The notes under the pieces: model-generated
Database searches by the model: none
The model's input: the letters and a program-made list of their open reading frames with translations, nothing else
What the model was told of the DNA's origin: nothing
Source of the DNA: Casuarina equisetifolia
Taxonomy: Eukaryota > Streptophyta > Magnoliopsida > Fagales > Casuarinaceae
Direction of reading: 5' to 3'
Assembly: GCA_028551475.1 (NCBI GenBank)
Contig: CM052355.1
Span: forward strand, 30,593,580 to 30,657,579
Length of the DNA: 64,000 bases
In this document: positions 10,431 through 19,349 of the stretch, piece by piece
Numbering within the stretch: position 1 is the stretch's first letter
Layout of the letters: each line of letters starts with the position of its first letter
Program-made: the position numbers and the translations under genes

Positions 10431-12278
10431 CTTGAAAAAGCTTTATTTCTTTCTGGGTCTAGATATGCAGGACTTAAAGCAATTTGAAAGGCGACTTTGG
10501 GTGGTGCACTTGAATTATGCCCACAAACATACACAAAACTATGTGCAAATGAAATCATTATTTTGCAAAAAGTTCTCTAATATGCATGTGGGGAACAGCT
10601 TTTATAGCGGTAGTGAAAGGTAGTCCACCGATCCATCTATTTTTTAACAGATTTGCCGCCACTGCAACTATGCCTGTTAACCACATATCTTAGAAGCAAA
10701 ACCTATTTAAACAGGCACCGCTTTGAGATTTGGAAGGAATAACAAAAAGCTTCCCAGCAGGGTCGCTGATTTCATTGCATGCTTGTTTCGCTAAAGTGGC
10801 CGGAAATAAGGGGGTTAAGGTTATGAACAGATTCTTCTTTAACCAGAGAAAGAAAAGATATGGGGTTGATAACTAGGAGATTTTATAATTGTTTTGGGTA
10901 TAATGCCAGGAATCTTGGATTTCATGTTCATTCTTTTTTCTAATCTTGATTTTCGGAGTGGTAAGAGTCGTAAAGTCCGGCCGTCCTATGGCTTCGAATC
11001 AGAATAAAGTCGGAAAAGCTCGTGGACAGGATTCGCAATGACTGCCAAGAATTTGAAAAAGATACCAATTTTAGAAGAGCATGATGCAAATACACGTCAG
11101 TCAGGGATGACAAACTGCAGGCAATGGCTCTGAAAACATGAAAAGCAGACGAGAGAAAGAAAAGACAAAGAAGACTTCAATCGCCAAGCTCAATGGTGAA
11201 CAAGTACTTCGTGAGACATTTTGATCCTAAATTCAACACTTCAAAAGTGTGAGTGAAAAAAAAAAAGGAAAGGAGACTTAAGGAAGGAAGAAACTATGCT
11301 TTAGAAAATGGAAGGGTGATTTGAAAGAACTTTCTAGAGCTTGTTTTCTCATAAAATCACCAATTTCAGGAATCCATCATCTCTCATTGATATTTATTTG
11401 CCCGTATAAACGTGTATACTTAGCAATTTGTCTCTTGTGTGTTTACCACTGCCTTGTTATTCTTACCCTTAATGCATGTGTTTATCAATCTTGTGTTCGA
11501 TCTTTGATATAGACTAGTGCCTTATGTGGGCTTTATCCATGCTATGAATCGTTATTCCTATTCCTTGAAATTACCATAATACATGTCTGCCATTCTATAA
11601 CCGGGATGATTTAATAAACCCTTAAATTCCTTGAGTAAGAATTGGTGGATAACCACCTATTTATTGAACAGATATAATGAATAAGCATCCAAAGAAGGAT
11701 GTTACCTTAAAAATGAAATTTGATTAAAAAAAAGTCATTGGTAAAAGTTTAAAGCTGACTTGTAAGAGTTGAAAACATTTTATTTACAAAAAGTACAATC
11801 GATAAATATTTATCCATGTAAAATACATATCCAATTTCACATTGGCAACCTTTCGATTTACACCTTCTAACCCCATTGTAAGACTCAAATCTTCTCCATT
11901 CCAAAATACATATACTCCATACAAGAGAATAGACTGTTGAAGACAACACCGGCTTTCGTGCTCAATAGCCTGTAAAGTAAAAATGTTTCATGCAAAAAAG
12001 GGCACCCACTTTGTACTTCTGTTTGACTTCTAAACGCAAGGACGGACCCAAGGGCAGCAAGCAAGGTACAATTCCCCTCCACCAAAAGGGATACTTTCCA
12101 AGATATCTGTATAAAAAACTGGTGACTTTTTTCATTTTATTAAAGGATTCATCGCAGTTTGACTACTTATATTAAATTTCTATCTCCTTCTCTTATAAAA
12201 TCATCTTTCTGCTTATCATGGAAGAGTCACGCCCAAGCATGCAATAAACAATAGCACCCTAAGCAATAGCATATGATG
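10431..12278. other. Intergenic DNA with relic of the CLE-unit flank
   Basis: At about 10860-11070 the sequence matches the distal downstream flank of CLE units C (about 21320-21420) and D (about 48165-48330). Shared phrases are GATTTTCGG and AAGTACGGCC-like and AATCAGA words in the same order. No CLE gene accompanies this relic. Elsewhere in the stretch I see no gene; the small open frames near 11320 and 11750-12085 match nothing known. Confidence 0.5.
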
Positions 12279-12303
12279 GAAGAGAGAGAGAGAGAGAGAG
12301 AGA
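12279..12303 (+). repeat. (GA)n microsatellite upstream of CLE A
   Basis: About twelve uninterrupted GA dinucleotides lie 110 bp before the TATA box of CLE copy A. GA tracts near plant promoters can recruit BPC/GAGA-binding proteins. Whether this one does is unknown, and the other CLE copies lack it. Confidence 0.9.
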
Positions 12304-12346
12304 ACAGACAACTTCCACTACGTAGGCTAGAGGACAATTTGCATAT

Positions 12347-12420
12347 AGTTGGATTTTGTCTGTTTTCAAACACTATTATTTGATCTTCTCTCCACAACCA
12401 AACTTCCCGAGTTTATAAAT
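12347..12420 (+). promoter_or_regulatory. Core promoter of CLE A
   Basis: The phrase AGTTGGATTTTGTCTGTTTT at 12347-12366 matches an upstream box shared by copies B, C and E. A TATA box (TATAAAT) follows at 12414-12420. Directly after it comes the shared leader phrase CATTTAGCTTCTTCGATCTC. The spacing to the ATG at 12508 leaves a short 5'UTR, which argues against any longer N-terminal extension of the CLE frame. Confidence 0.75.
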
Positions 12421-12507
12421 ACACATTTAGCTTCTTCGATCTCCTCACTGCTCCCGCCTTCTTCTAGATTTCAGTTTTCTACAACCTGCTCTCTATATCC
12501 ACCTAAC

Positions 12508-12747
12508 ATGCCTAACAGAATTGCCGTCGGTGTCTACATGTTCTTCTTTGTCAGCTCAGTCTTCCTTGTGAACTCCCAGGGACGTGTTCTTCATGGAGAC
12601 CTGGCCATGAAGCAGGATACAGACAACCTCCGTCTGTGGCGACAATTCGGTTATGATCTCTCAAAACTTGAGCATTACCGAAGGTTGGCCGAGGCGGAAG
12701 CAGATAAAACCGTACCAGGAGGACCAAATGGCCAGCATCACTATTGA
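12508..12747 (+). CDS. CLE-like peptide precursor, array copy A
   Basis: This is a 79-residue single-exon secreted-peptide precursor. Residues 5-21 form a hydrophobic signal peptide. The middle carries the array-wide block LRLWRQFGYDLSKLEHYRRL (41-60). The CLE-like dodecapeptide occupies 67-78 (KTVPGGPNGQHH), followed by a terminal Tyr79. Val3, Pro4, Gly5, Gly6, Pro7, Asn8 and His11-12 fit the CLE consensus. Arg1 is Lys and the normally fixed Pro9 is Gly, which is unusual. I start at 12508 because the shared TATA box and leader lie inside any upstream extension. Such precursors yield apoplastic ligands for leucine-rich-repeat receptor kinases. The specific receptor is unknown. Copies B, C and D are paralogues on the same strand. 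Confidence 0.85.
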   Translation: MPNRIAVGVYMFFFVSSVFLVNSQGRVLHGDLAMKQDTDNLRLWRQFGYDLSKLEHYRRLAEAEADKTVPGGPNGQHHY

Positions 12748-14582
12748 CTGCTCCTGTTTCCAACTCCTGATCCTGCAGGAATCGAGTCTCTAGAAGAAGA
12801 AGCTTTTACCTTATGCAATCCTCAGCTAAAGTGAAGTCTGAGTACCGTGCAATTTTTTGTTGGACTTAAATTAGTTCCTTGCTATTTCCTTTTCTTATAT
12901 CTTATTTTCCTGTTTTTGTGTTGCTGTTCTTGTACGTCAATATCCTTCGATATAATGGTAAAATCTTCTTCTTTTTCTTATTCTGGGCAATTTAATGGCA
13001 TAACCCGGAGAACCATTTGATGGACAGTATATCAGATGCCAAAGCTTTGTGAGTTTTCATGGGGATCCGCCAAGTCTAAACCATTGGCAGCTGTCCCGAG
13101 CACTATTTGGCAATCCTTCCTAAGTTAATCTTCTAACGATGGACTAAAATTTTAAACATTGATAAAGTTTTCGATCACTTGTTCTTCACCTCCTCTCAAA
13201 TTGTATACTTTATGTGATGAGTGTTAAAGATAAAAGTGTTATATTGAAAACATACAATCTTTGAGTAATATTTAAATATAATTAATTTTTACATCAGATC
13301 TTAAATTTTCTAGTAACGTGTCATGAGAATTAAGGAAATTTTGTGCATTAGAACTTCAAAAGAAACTCTTGTGCAGTCTTGTGCAGTCTTGTGCTCAGAC
13401 TTCTCTTTGTAGCTTTCTAATGCAAGTTGGAGGGAAAGGAATTATATAAATATATATGTGGGACGTCTTACAAGTGAGCCTGCTTTCTTAAGCCTGAAGA
13501 AGAGCTTGGCTCCCGTAGAGTTGGCTACTATAGCTCAAGATTGTATCATAGAATATAAATCAATTTAATTTTTTTAAATCTCCCTCACTCAAACCAATAC
13601 AGACACAAAGCCCAGCCACTTAAAATATGAAGATATTGAGTCATTTAAAACTAGAATTAAATAGTTTTTTCTTTTGAATTTGAATGTTAGTAGGAATTCC
13701 ACAATGATAAGGGATGATTTTAGATTTATATCAAAAGACAACATTGAAGGATCAGTTTAGATTCATATTAAAAATCCAATTTCTTGTTTTTTCTATTCTT
13801 AATAACTTTTGCTAGCAAAAACTACTTTTTAGCCAAAAGTAAGGAATGCCCACTCAATAAAATAAACTTTTAATTTTTCGTAATATAAAGTGACCCTTTG
13901 GGCATAATCTAGGCTCCTTTTGCACCTAATTTATTGTATGAACTTTTTATTTTTTATCTTTTTATTTTTTAATTTGAAGTTAAAGGCTTGATGTTGATAA
14001 GTACTGCATAGGAGTCATAGGGAAAAGCTTTTGTATAATGATATCATTATCTTCTAAGGGCATTATTATGTGTCAACATGCATGTGGCTTAGTTGGCTGG
14101 CCCTATTGTTTGGGACCTTTCGACACCTAACACCCTCCACATCCTCCACATTTTCACTAAGAATTTATCCCAACACAATTTGATTGTGAGTGAATCAATC
14201 ATCAAATGCTAAATCTGCTACAATGGTAGTTTGTGCCGTCTTTGGAGATTTGAGCAGGTGGGCACGGCTGCGACTCATCAATAATATAGATTAATGGACT
14301 AGCTCGAAGGTGTTGGAGTAATCAAGCTTTCCATGCAATGTAATTGGCCCCATTAAATTTTACCCCAAAGTGAGACATACAATGGATCTAAATGAGTTTG
14401 CTACAAAACTCTTTTAGGGAAAAAGAGTAGGTGGATTGGGTATGTGAACCCGTAACATAGAATAAGTCATTGAATTTAGGATGCTTTCACAAGAGGTTTT
14501 AATATCATGTAGAAGTTAAAATGCTAAAATAAACTTGCTGAAATAACGAGAAAGTAAAGAGAGAAATCTCTCCACTTCAAAG
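12748..14582. other. Downstream flank of CLE A, shared with other array units
   Basis: The 3'UTR contains the array-wide phrases CTCCTGATCCTGCAGGAAT and ATCCTTCGATATAATGGTAA. The remainder to about 14115 matches the flanks of copies C and D in the same order, including GGCATAACCCGGAGAACCAT and the CATGCATGTGGCTTAGTTGG region. From about 14150 the flank of unit B begins, also present at about 41690. No further gene is seen. Confidence 0.7.
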
Positions 14583-14662
14583 GTAGTCCCGACCGGGTCG
14601 GGACATTCGGTTGGCAGTCCTGACATGGTCGGGACGTTTGGCTGTCCTGTCCTGGTCCGGAT
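14583..14662. repeat. GC-rich inverted-repeat cluster upstream of CLE B
   Basis: A 9-bp perfect inverted repeat with a one-base centre (GTCCCGACCGGGTCGGGAC) lies at 14586-14604. Two weaker variants follow at roughly 30-bp spacing (GTCCTGACATGGTCGGGAC at about 14617-14635 and TCCTGTCCTGGTCCGG after it). The surrounding DNA is AT-rich, so the block stands out. A decayed pair of the same block is at about 42300 and 42560. Confidence 0.85.
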
Positions 14663-14752
14663 TTGCAGAGATCTCGACTGGAAATGGTGCTGTTGGCGAG
14701 GTTGTTATTAACAACAGTCTGTCTTCCAGTAATAGCACTATCTAGCAACAGA

Positions 14753-14836
14753 AGTAGGATTTTGTCTATTTTCAAAAATAATATATTTTTTTTCTTTCCT
14801 TCACTTGTAACAAGTAAACTTCGTGTCTTTATAAGT
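14753..14836 (+). promoter_or_regulatory. Core promoter of CLE B
   Basis: The shared upstream box AGTAGGATTTTGTCTATTTT is at 14753-14772. A weaker TATA variant (TATAAGT) is at 14830-14836, followed by the common leader phrase CATTTAGCTTCTTCGATCTC. The TATA change relative to copies A, C, D and E could lower promoter strength. Confidence 0.7.
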
Positions 14837-14896
14837 ATCCATTTAGCTTCTTCGATCTCCTCACTTCTTCCACCTTGTTATTCATGTACACTTAAC

Positions 14897-15169
14897 ATGG
14901 CTAACAGAATTGCCGTCTGTATCTACATGTTCTTCTTGGTCTGCCCTGTTCTCTTTGTGAACTCCCAGGAAGGTGTTCTTCATGGAGAGCCCGCCAAGAA
15001 GCAGAATAGACACAGCCTCCATCTGTTACGTCAGTTTGGTAATGATGTCTCAAAACTTGAGCATTACAGGAGGTTGGTCGAAGTCGGGGCACAACCGGAT
15101 CAAGTCGTGCCAGGAGGACCAGATCCTATACATGACTTTTATGATCCCCAAGTTTGGCTGAAGCCGTAG
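14897..15169 (+). CDS. CLE-like peptide precursor, array copy B, with internal motif and C-terminal extension
   Basis: This 90-residue precursor has a signal peptide (residues 5-21), the conserved block RQFGNDVSKLEHYRRL (45-60) and a CLE-like motif at 69-80 (QVVPGGPDPIHD). It is the only array member that keeps Pro9. Ten extra residues (FYDPQVWLKP) follow the motif, whereas other copies stop within one residue of it. The cause is visible in the DNA: an 80-bp duplication places a second CLE-coding segment at 15151-15222. Because 80 is not a multiple of three, that segment is out of frame, and the first frame runs into the extension. Plant CLE peptides with C-terminal extensions can be processed, so it may still be functional. 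A pseudogene in progress is the alternative. Confidence 0.75.
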   Translation: MANRIAVCIYMFFLVCPVLFVNSQEGVLHGEPAKKQNRHSLHLLRQFGNDVSKLEHYRRLVEVGAQPDQVVPGGPDPIHDFYDPQVWLKP

Positions 15170-15222
15170 AACTACCGGATCAAGTCGTACCAGGAGGGCC
15201 AGATACTTGGCATCACTTTTGA
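15151..15222 (+). pseudogene. Out-of-frame second CLE motif of copy B
   Basis: Read in the frame of AGT at 15151, the DNA encodes LAEAVELPDQ, then VVPGGPDTWHHF, and ends at the TGA at 15220-15222. This matches the CLE-coding end of the same gene at 15071 onward with an 80-bp offset. It ends like copy A, where HHY is followed by a stop. It is therefore probably the original 3' end of the gene, now displaced by the duplication. Nothing in the first frame reads through to it. Confidence 0.8.
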
Positions 15223-16010
15223 CTACCCATTTTGAGGCTCCTAAGCCTATAAAATTGTTTGAGAAGAGAAGACTGAATATTTAGTGAGCAATTTGAGAAT
15301 CGTTGAATTTTAAACAATAAATATGAAGATTTGTCTTCTCTTATTCTTAAACTAATTTTTTAATTAAACTTTAAACTTCATCTAATAACTTGTATGAGAG
15401 TTGAATGATTTTGTGCATTCCCCAAACTTGGGAGAGAATCTTTTGTAGTCATAGGCTTAGACTCATCTTTACAATTATGGTCTAATGCAAGGTAAAGAGC
15501 AAAGAATGATGGAGATATATATGCATAAACCCTAAACCCTAAACCCTAATTAGTAAAAAGCCTACTTTCTTAAGCCAAAAGAATCATAGCTCTCTTAGGG
15601 TTGGGCTACAATAGCTTGAGCTTGTATCACAAAATAGAAATCAATTAATTTTTCAAAATCTCCCAACTCAACCGATAAGAAAGAAAGCCAACATACTTAA
15701 AATTTTAACATAATGATCAATCTAATACTAGAATTAAATGGTATTTTCTTTTGAATTTAAATACCATAATATTAAGGGATGAGTTTAGAGTCAGATTAAA
15801 GATTCATCTTCTTGTCTTTGGTACTCTTATTAACTTTTGAAAGTCCAAAACTACTTTTTTTTGGCAAAAAAAAAAAAAAGAAAAAAGAAAAAACAAAGGA
15901 ATGTTTTCTCAATAAGATTAACTTTGGATTAACACCTTTTGAATACAGATTTATTCACCCATACTAAAAAGCATTGACTCTTTAGGAAAACTAAGGTGTG
16001 TTATTCCTTT
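15223..16010. other. Downstream flank of CLE B
   Basis: The sequence matches about 42640-43150, the CLE-less unit, over most of its length. It contains the telomere-like tract at 15526-15549 and an A-rich stretch at about 15858-15895. No gene is seen. Confidence 0.6.
15526..15549. repeat. Short interstitial telomeric tract
   Basis: Three uninterrupted units of the plant telomere repeat (CCCTAAA in this orientation) sit between the flank words ATATATATGCA and TTAGTAAAAAGCC. The corresponding place in the CLE-less unit (about 42932) reads AAACCCAAAATCC, with no triplet. Confidence 0.9.
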
Positions 16011-16545
16011 TTAAAAGTATCTCCACTGATGTTTTAAGTCATAAACTTTAGTAGATTCCTTAAGGCACCTTTTTCGCACCTCCATTGCAATCACAAAAAT
16101 ATATGGAGAAAATGGATCACCATATTTGATCCTTGTACCCATTGGAATGTAGTAAACCAATTCTCTATTGATGTTGATAGCAAATCTAGTTATCCTACCA
16201 CACACCATCACCCATTTGACAAAACTTATGGGAAAGTCCATCACTTTCATTATTTTATAAAGAAATCCCAATTTAGTGAATCAAATACTTTCATAACTCC
16301 AACTTTAAGTGCAAATCTATGACTCCCGCTTACCTTATGGTAGCCATGCAAAAGCTCTCGTGCTTAAAGGAAATTAATTGTAATCTTCCTTTAACAGAGA
16401 CAAATTGGTGCTTTGATATGATCTTCGGCAATTTGTCTACTAACTTGTTACAAAGTAGCTTATCTACTCATTTGTATATCACATCACAACATGATTTGTA
16501 TATCAAATTACAACATAGATTTGTTTCCAGTAATACACTTTAGTG
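16011..16545 (-). pseudogene. LINE reverse transcriptase fragment
   Basis: On the minus strand the translation shows non-LTR retrotransposon reverse transcriptase phrases: RFALKVGVMKVFDSLNWDF, then FVKWVMVCGRITRFAININ, then GDPFSPYIFVIAMEV. These correspond to the ALKVDL.KAFD and GDPLSPYLF blocks of plant L1-type elements. Stops and frame changes interrupt it and neither end of an element is present. It lies inside the duplicated flank of unit B. Confidence 0.75.
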
Positions 16546-18339
16546 GGATTTGGGACTTTTGGGATCAAAATGATCTACAGTGCATTAGTTTCATAGAGCA
16601 TGTGTCCTAAGGTGAAAGAAGACTAGATGGCCATAAATGCATCATGCCCCACCAAGTGCCAAGATGTTTTAAGAAACTAACATTATAGCCATCTTGGCTT
16701 GGATGTGGACCTAGCATTATAGCACTATAGGGACTCTTGTTAGGATATTCCTATGCTTTTTGCATTATTAACGTTAAGATTTCAGTTTTTCATTTTATAA
16801 TTTTGATATTTGAACTGATGATTCTTTTAAATTATATAACTACCTCTGTTTTTGTACCAATAGATAATAAAAAAGGTACGAGATCTCGTTGTATCATCTT
16901 ACAAAATTTAATCTTTGAAACTAAATGTGAGATATATACAAAAAAAAGTTTCGACATGTATTTCTTTATTACTTAGCTAGTCCTATCTCATATAAAACTA
17001 TAATAAACATCAGAGATAGCTTGATTTCGTTTTCATAAATAATTTGCTTGGAGTTATCCATAAAATTCGTGATTGATAGTCCAATTTAGGCCTTATCGTA
17101 TGACTAGGTTTCCTTGAAATAGATTGAGAAATGAAACCGAAGGTGAATTATAATGTTTAACCATCACCACGAATTCAAACGAATAGTTTGCAACTACAGC
17201 CAAAGGAGACCAACTCTTAAAATAATTTATGTTCAAGGTCAACTTTGTTTATGGTGATTCTGTGTGAAGAGAGGAGCAAGCCAACGAGATCACAAACTAT
17301 ATTAAATTCAACTCCAGGTAAGGTAGGCCTAAATAAAACGTATGAGCAGATGGTTCTATGCAGACAAAATTTCGTCGTGGGGGGGTGGCAGGGTTGTTCT
17401 TCACTTTCAATGTCACCCACCATCTACGATTGCCTGAAGACAAATGATGACTAGACTATTCTTTAAAAACCTTGAATTGTGGGTACATGCCGAGGGGATC
17501 CTCTTAAAGATTCGTAGACAGTTTCAAGAAAGTCAGAATTCTTTAACTTTTTATATAAAGGCAACACTCTTTATGATGAGAATTGTCACTAATCAATTGT
17601 CATATCGTTGAAGGTGGGGTTTGTGGGATTAGAGAGTAAGTGGTTTTCTTCTTCTTCTTCTTCTTTCTTTTTTTAAAGATAACTTTACATTAATAAAATT
17701 TAGTATAAATGTAGAAATACATTAAATATTAAAAAGTTACAAAATGATAGTTGAAAACTTTCAAATTTCACTTAAAATAATGTTTATATTTTGAAATAAA
17801 AAAACTCTTTTACATACAATTTTTCTTACTTTTGTCAATAAAATTAAAATATCAATTATTTTGTTTTGGAATAGTAGAATTAGAGAGTAAGTGGTTTTTT
17901 ATTTTTTCTTTTGTTTTCTATTTCCTCATATTTTCTAAGAAAATTACATGACCGTTCCATAAACAAAGGAGTAAAATCCAAATTCCAAAAGGAGAAAATC
18001 ATAACCCAATAAAATATAATTTTGTTCTTGATCTTTAGAATTACGATTTTGTCTCAACTACTAATTTTTACTTGAAACATAACAATTTCATTGTATCTCT
18101 TATTATCATTTTCATTTCTTATCTTTATAGTTTCAATTCCTAAGATATTTGAAGCCCTATCCCAATTCTTTAGTTTCTTTTATGGTTCGTTTCTTCGTTG
18201 CCTATTTTGATATTGCACTTACCCATAGAGGAAAATGGTGCACCTTTTTCCAAGGTGAAGTGGAGATGGAAGGTTCGTTTCTAGTACCATATCATATTAG
18301 AAAGATTTAGTGACAATTGATTGGTGACAATCGTCTCCT
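16546..18339. other. AT-rich intergenic DNA, partly shared with 40860-41300
   Basis: Positions about 16730-17110 match about 40960-41250 (GGATATTCCTATG-like phrase, then TTATTACTTAGCTAGTCCTA). This shows the duplicated units extend beyond the CLE genes. A pyrimidine tract (CTT)n is at about 17648-17672. No gene is supported. Confidence 0.5.
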
Positions 18340-19024
18340 AAAAGCACCAAGTGATTCCAAAGGCGTGGTCCAAGGTTGAACATGGTAGCTACTTCTCTTT
18401 ATTGACTATTTGGGCAACTACCCGCCCCGTAAGTGTATAATTAATCCGTTCTTCCCTAAGAGACGCATAGCAAACCGTGCCCCATTGCTAAGAACTGATA
18501 GGACTGTTAAACCATGTTTTTCCTTGTTCCATACTCGATGACGCGTGGTTTCAGAATGGCAACCAGCTTCTATGAGTCACCATAAGACCATTAGTTGTCC
18601 CTTTTCCCTCATGTGGCGTTAGTTGTGGGCTTAGCTGTTCCATTTGTGAGGAGCTGAAGTGTGGCTTTCCCAAAAACTCTAAATAGAGCCTTCCAGGTGT
18701 TTTCATATTTCCACAAGGAGTTTCTCCCGACTTGAAATTACTCCGCTTGAAACATGTTTGTGATGCTTCACCATTGTGTAACTTCCACAAGATTTGCATG
18801 CAACCTGAAGCTGTCGCATGGAGAGCAAGGTTCCGCAGTGAAGACGTATGTTCGAGCTTTTGCATGCCTTCCATTTGTGGGTGAGAGAGAACAAGTTAGG
18901 ATACATGCTGCTTTTGGTGAGAGGTAATAGGGCTTTGTCGCTTTCATTAAGTAGTAGGATTTTGTCTATTTTATTATTATTTGATTTCTTCTCCCCACAA
19001 CCTAACTTCCCGTGTCTATAAATA
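18340..19024 (+). promoter_or_regulatory. Extended conserved promoter region of CLE C
   Basis: About 18340-18950 is shared with the regions upstream of copies D (from about 43740) and E (from about 55420). It contains the palindromic TTGCATGCAA (18794-18803), whose TGCATG/CATGCA cores match the RY element bound by B3-domain seed regulators. The core promoter follows: AGTAGGATTTTGTCTATTTT at 18953-18972 and TATAAATA at 19017-19024. Open frames on the minus strand here are not kept between copies, so I treat the conservation as regulatory or simply recent ancestry. Confidence 0.65.
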
Positions 19025-19109
19025 CCCATTTAGCTTCTTCGATCTCCCCACTTCTCCCGCTTCTTCGTAATACCAGTTTCCGACAACCTGCTCTCGATAT
19101 CCTCTTAAC

Positions 19110-19349
19110 ATGGCTAGCAGAATTGCTGTCGCTGTCTACATATTCTTCTTGGTTGGCTCAATTTTCCTTGTGAACTCCCAGGGACGAGAACTTCATGGTG
19201 ACCTGGCCACGAAGCAGGACAGCCTCAGCCTGTGGCAACAATTCGGCTACGATCTTTCAAAACTTGAGCATTTCAGAAGGCTGGCCGAGGCGGGCGCAGT
19301 ACCAGATCAAAAACCACCTTCAGGACCAAATCACCAGCACCACGGTTGA
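19110..19349 (+). CDS. CLE-like peptide precursor, array copy C
   Basis: This 79-residue precursor has a signal peptide (residues 5-21), a basic-acidic spacer (GRELHGDLATKQD), and the conserved block LWQQFGYDLSKLEHFRRL (41-58). The CLE-like motif is at 67-78 (QKPPSGPNHQHH) plus Gly79. It departs furthest from the consensus at the start of the motif: Gln replaces Arg1, Pro replaces Val/Ser3, and His replaces Pro9. Pro4, Gly6, Pro7, Asn8 and His11-12 remain. The Pro-Pro-Ser-Gly-Pro run also recalls IDA-type peptides, but the terminal His-rich end and the relation to the other copies favour CLE. The leader, core promoter and 3'UTR match copies A and D. Confidence 0.83.
   Translation: MASRIAVAVYIFFLVGSIFLVNSQGRELHGDLATKQDSLSLWQQFGYDLSKLEHFRRLAEAGAVPDQKPPSGPNHQHHG

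Noticed and set aside
12349..12507. Longer N-terminus for CLE A starting upstream of 12508
   Set aside because: The upstream part lacks an ATG at its start and contains the TATA box and leader shared with the other copies. The conserved start MxxRIAV is at 12508.
18551..19029. Minus-strand open frames in CLE C promoter with relatives at 44082-44727 and 55419-55908
   Set aside because: They look conserved because the promoter DNA is duplicated. The frame used differs between copies, starts and stops are not kept, and no domain is recognisable. They overlap plus-strand promoter elements.
19110..19349. Copy C as an IDA/IDL-type peptide
   Set aside because: PPSGPN resembles the IDA core. However, the spacing to the C-terminus, the His-rich end and the near identity of the whole precursor to copies A and D place it in the CLE array.
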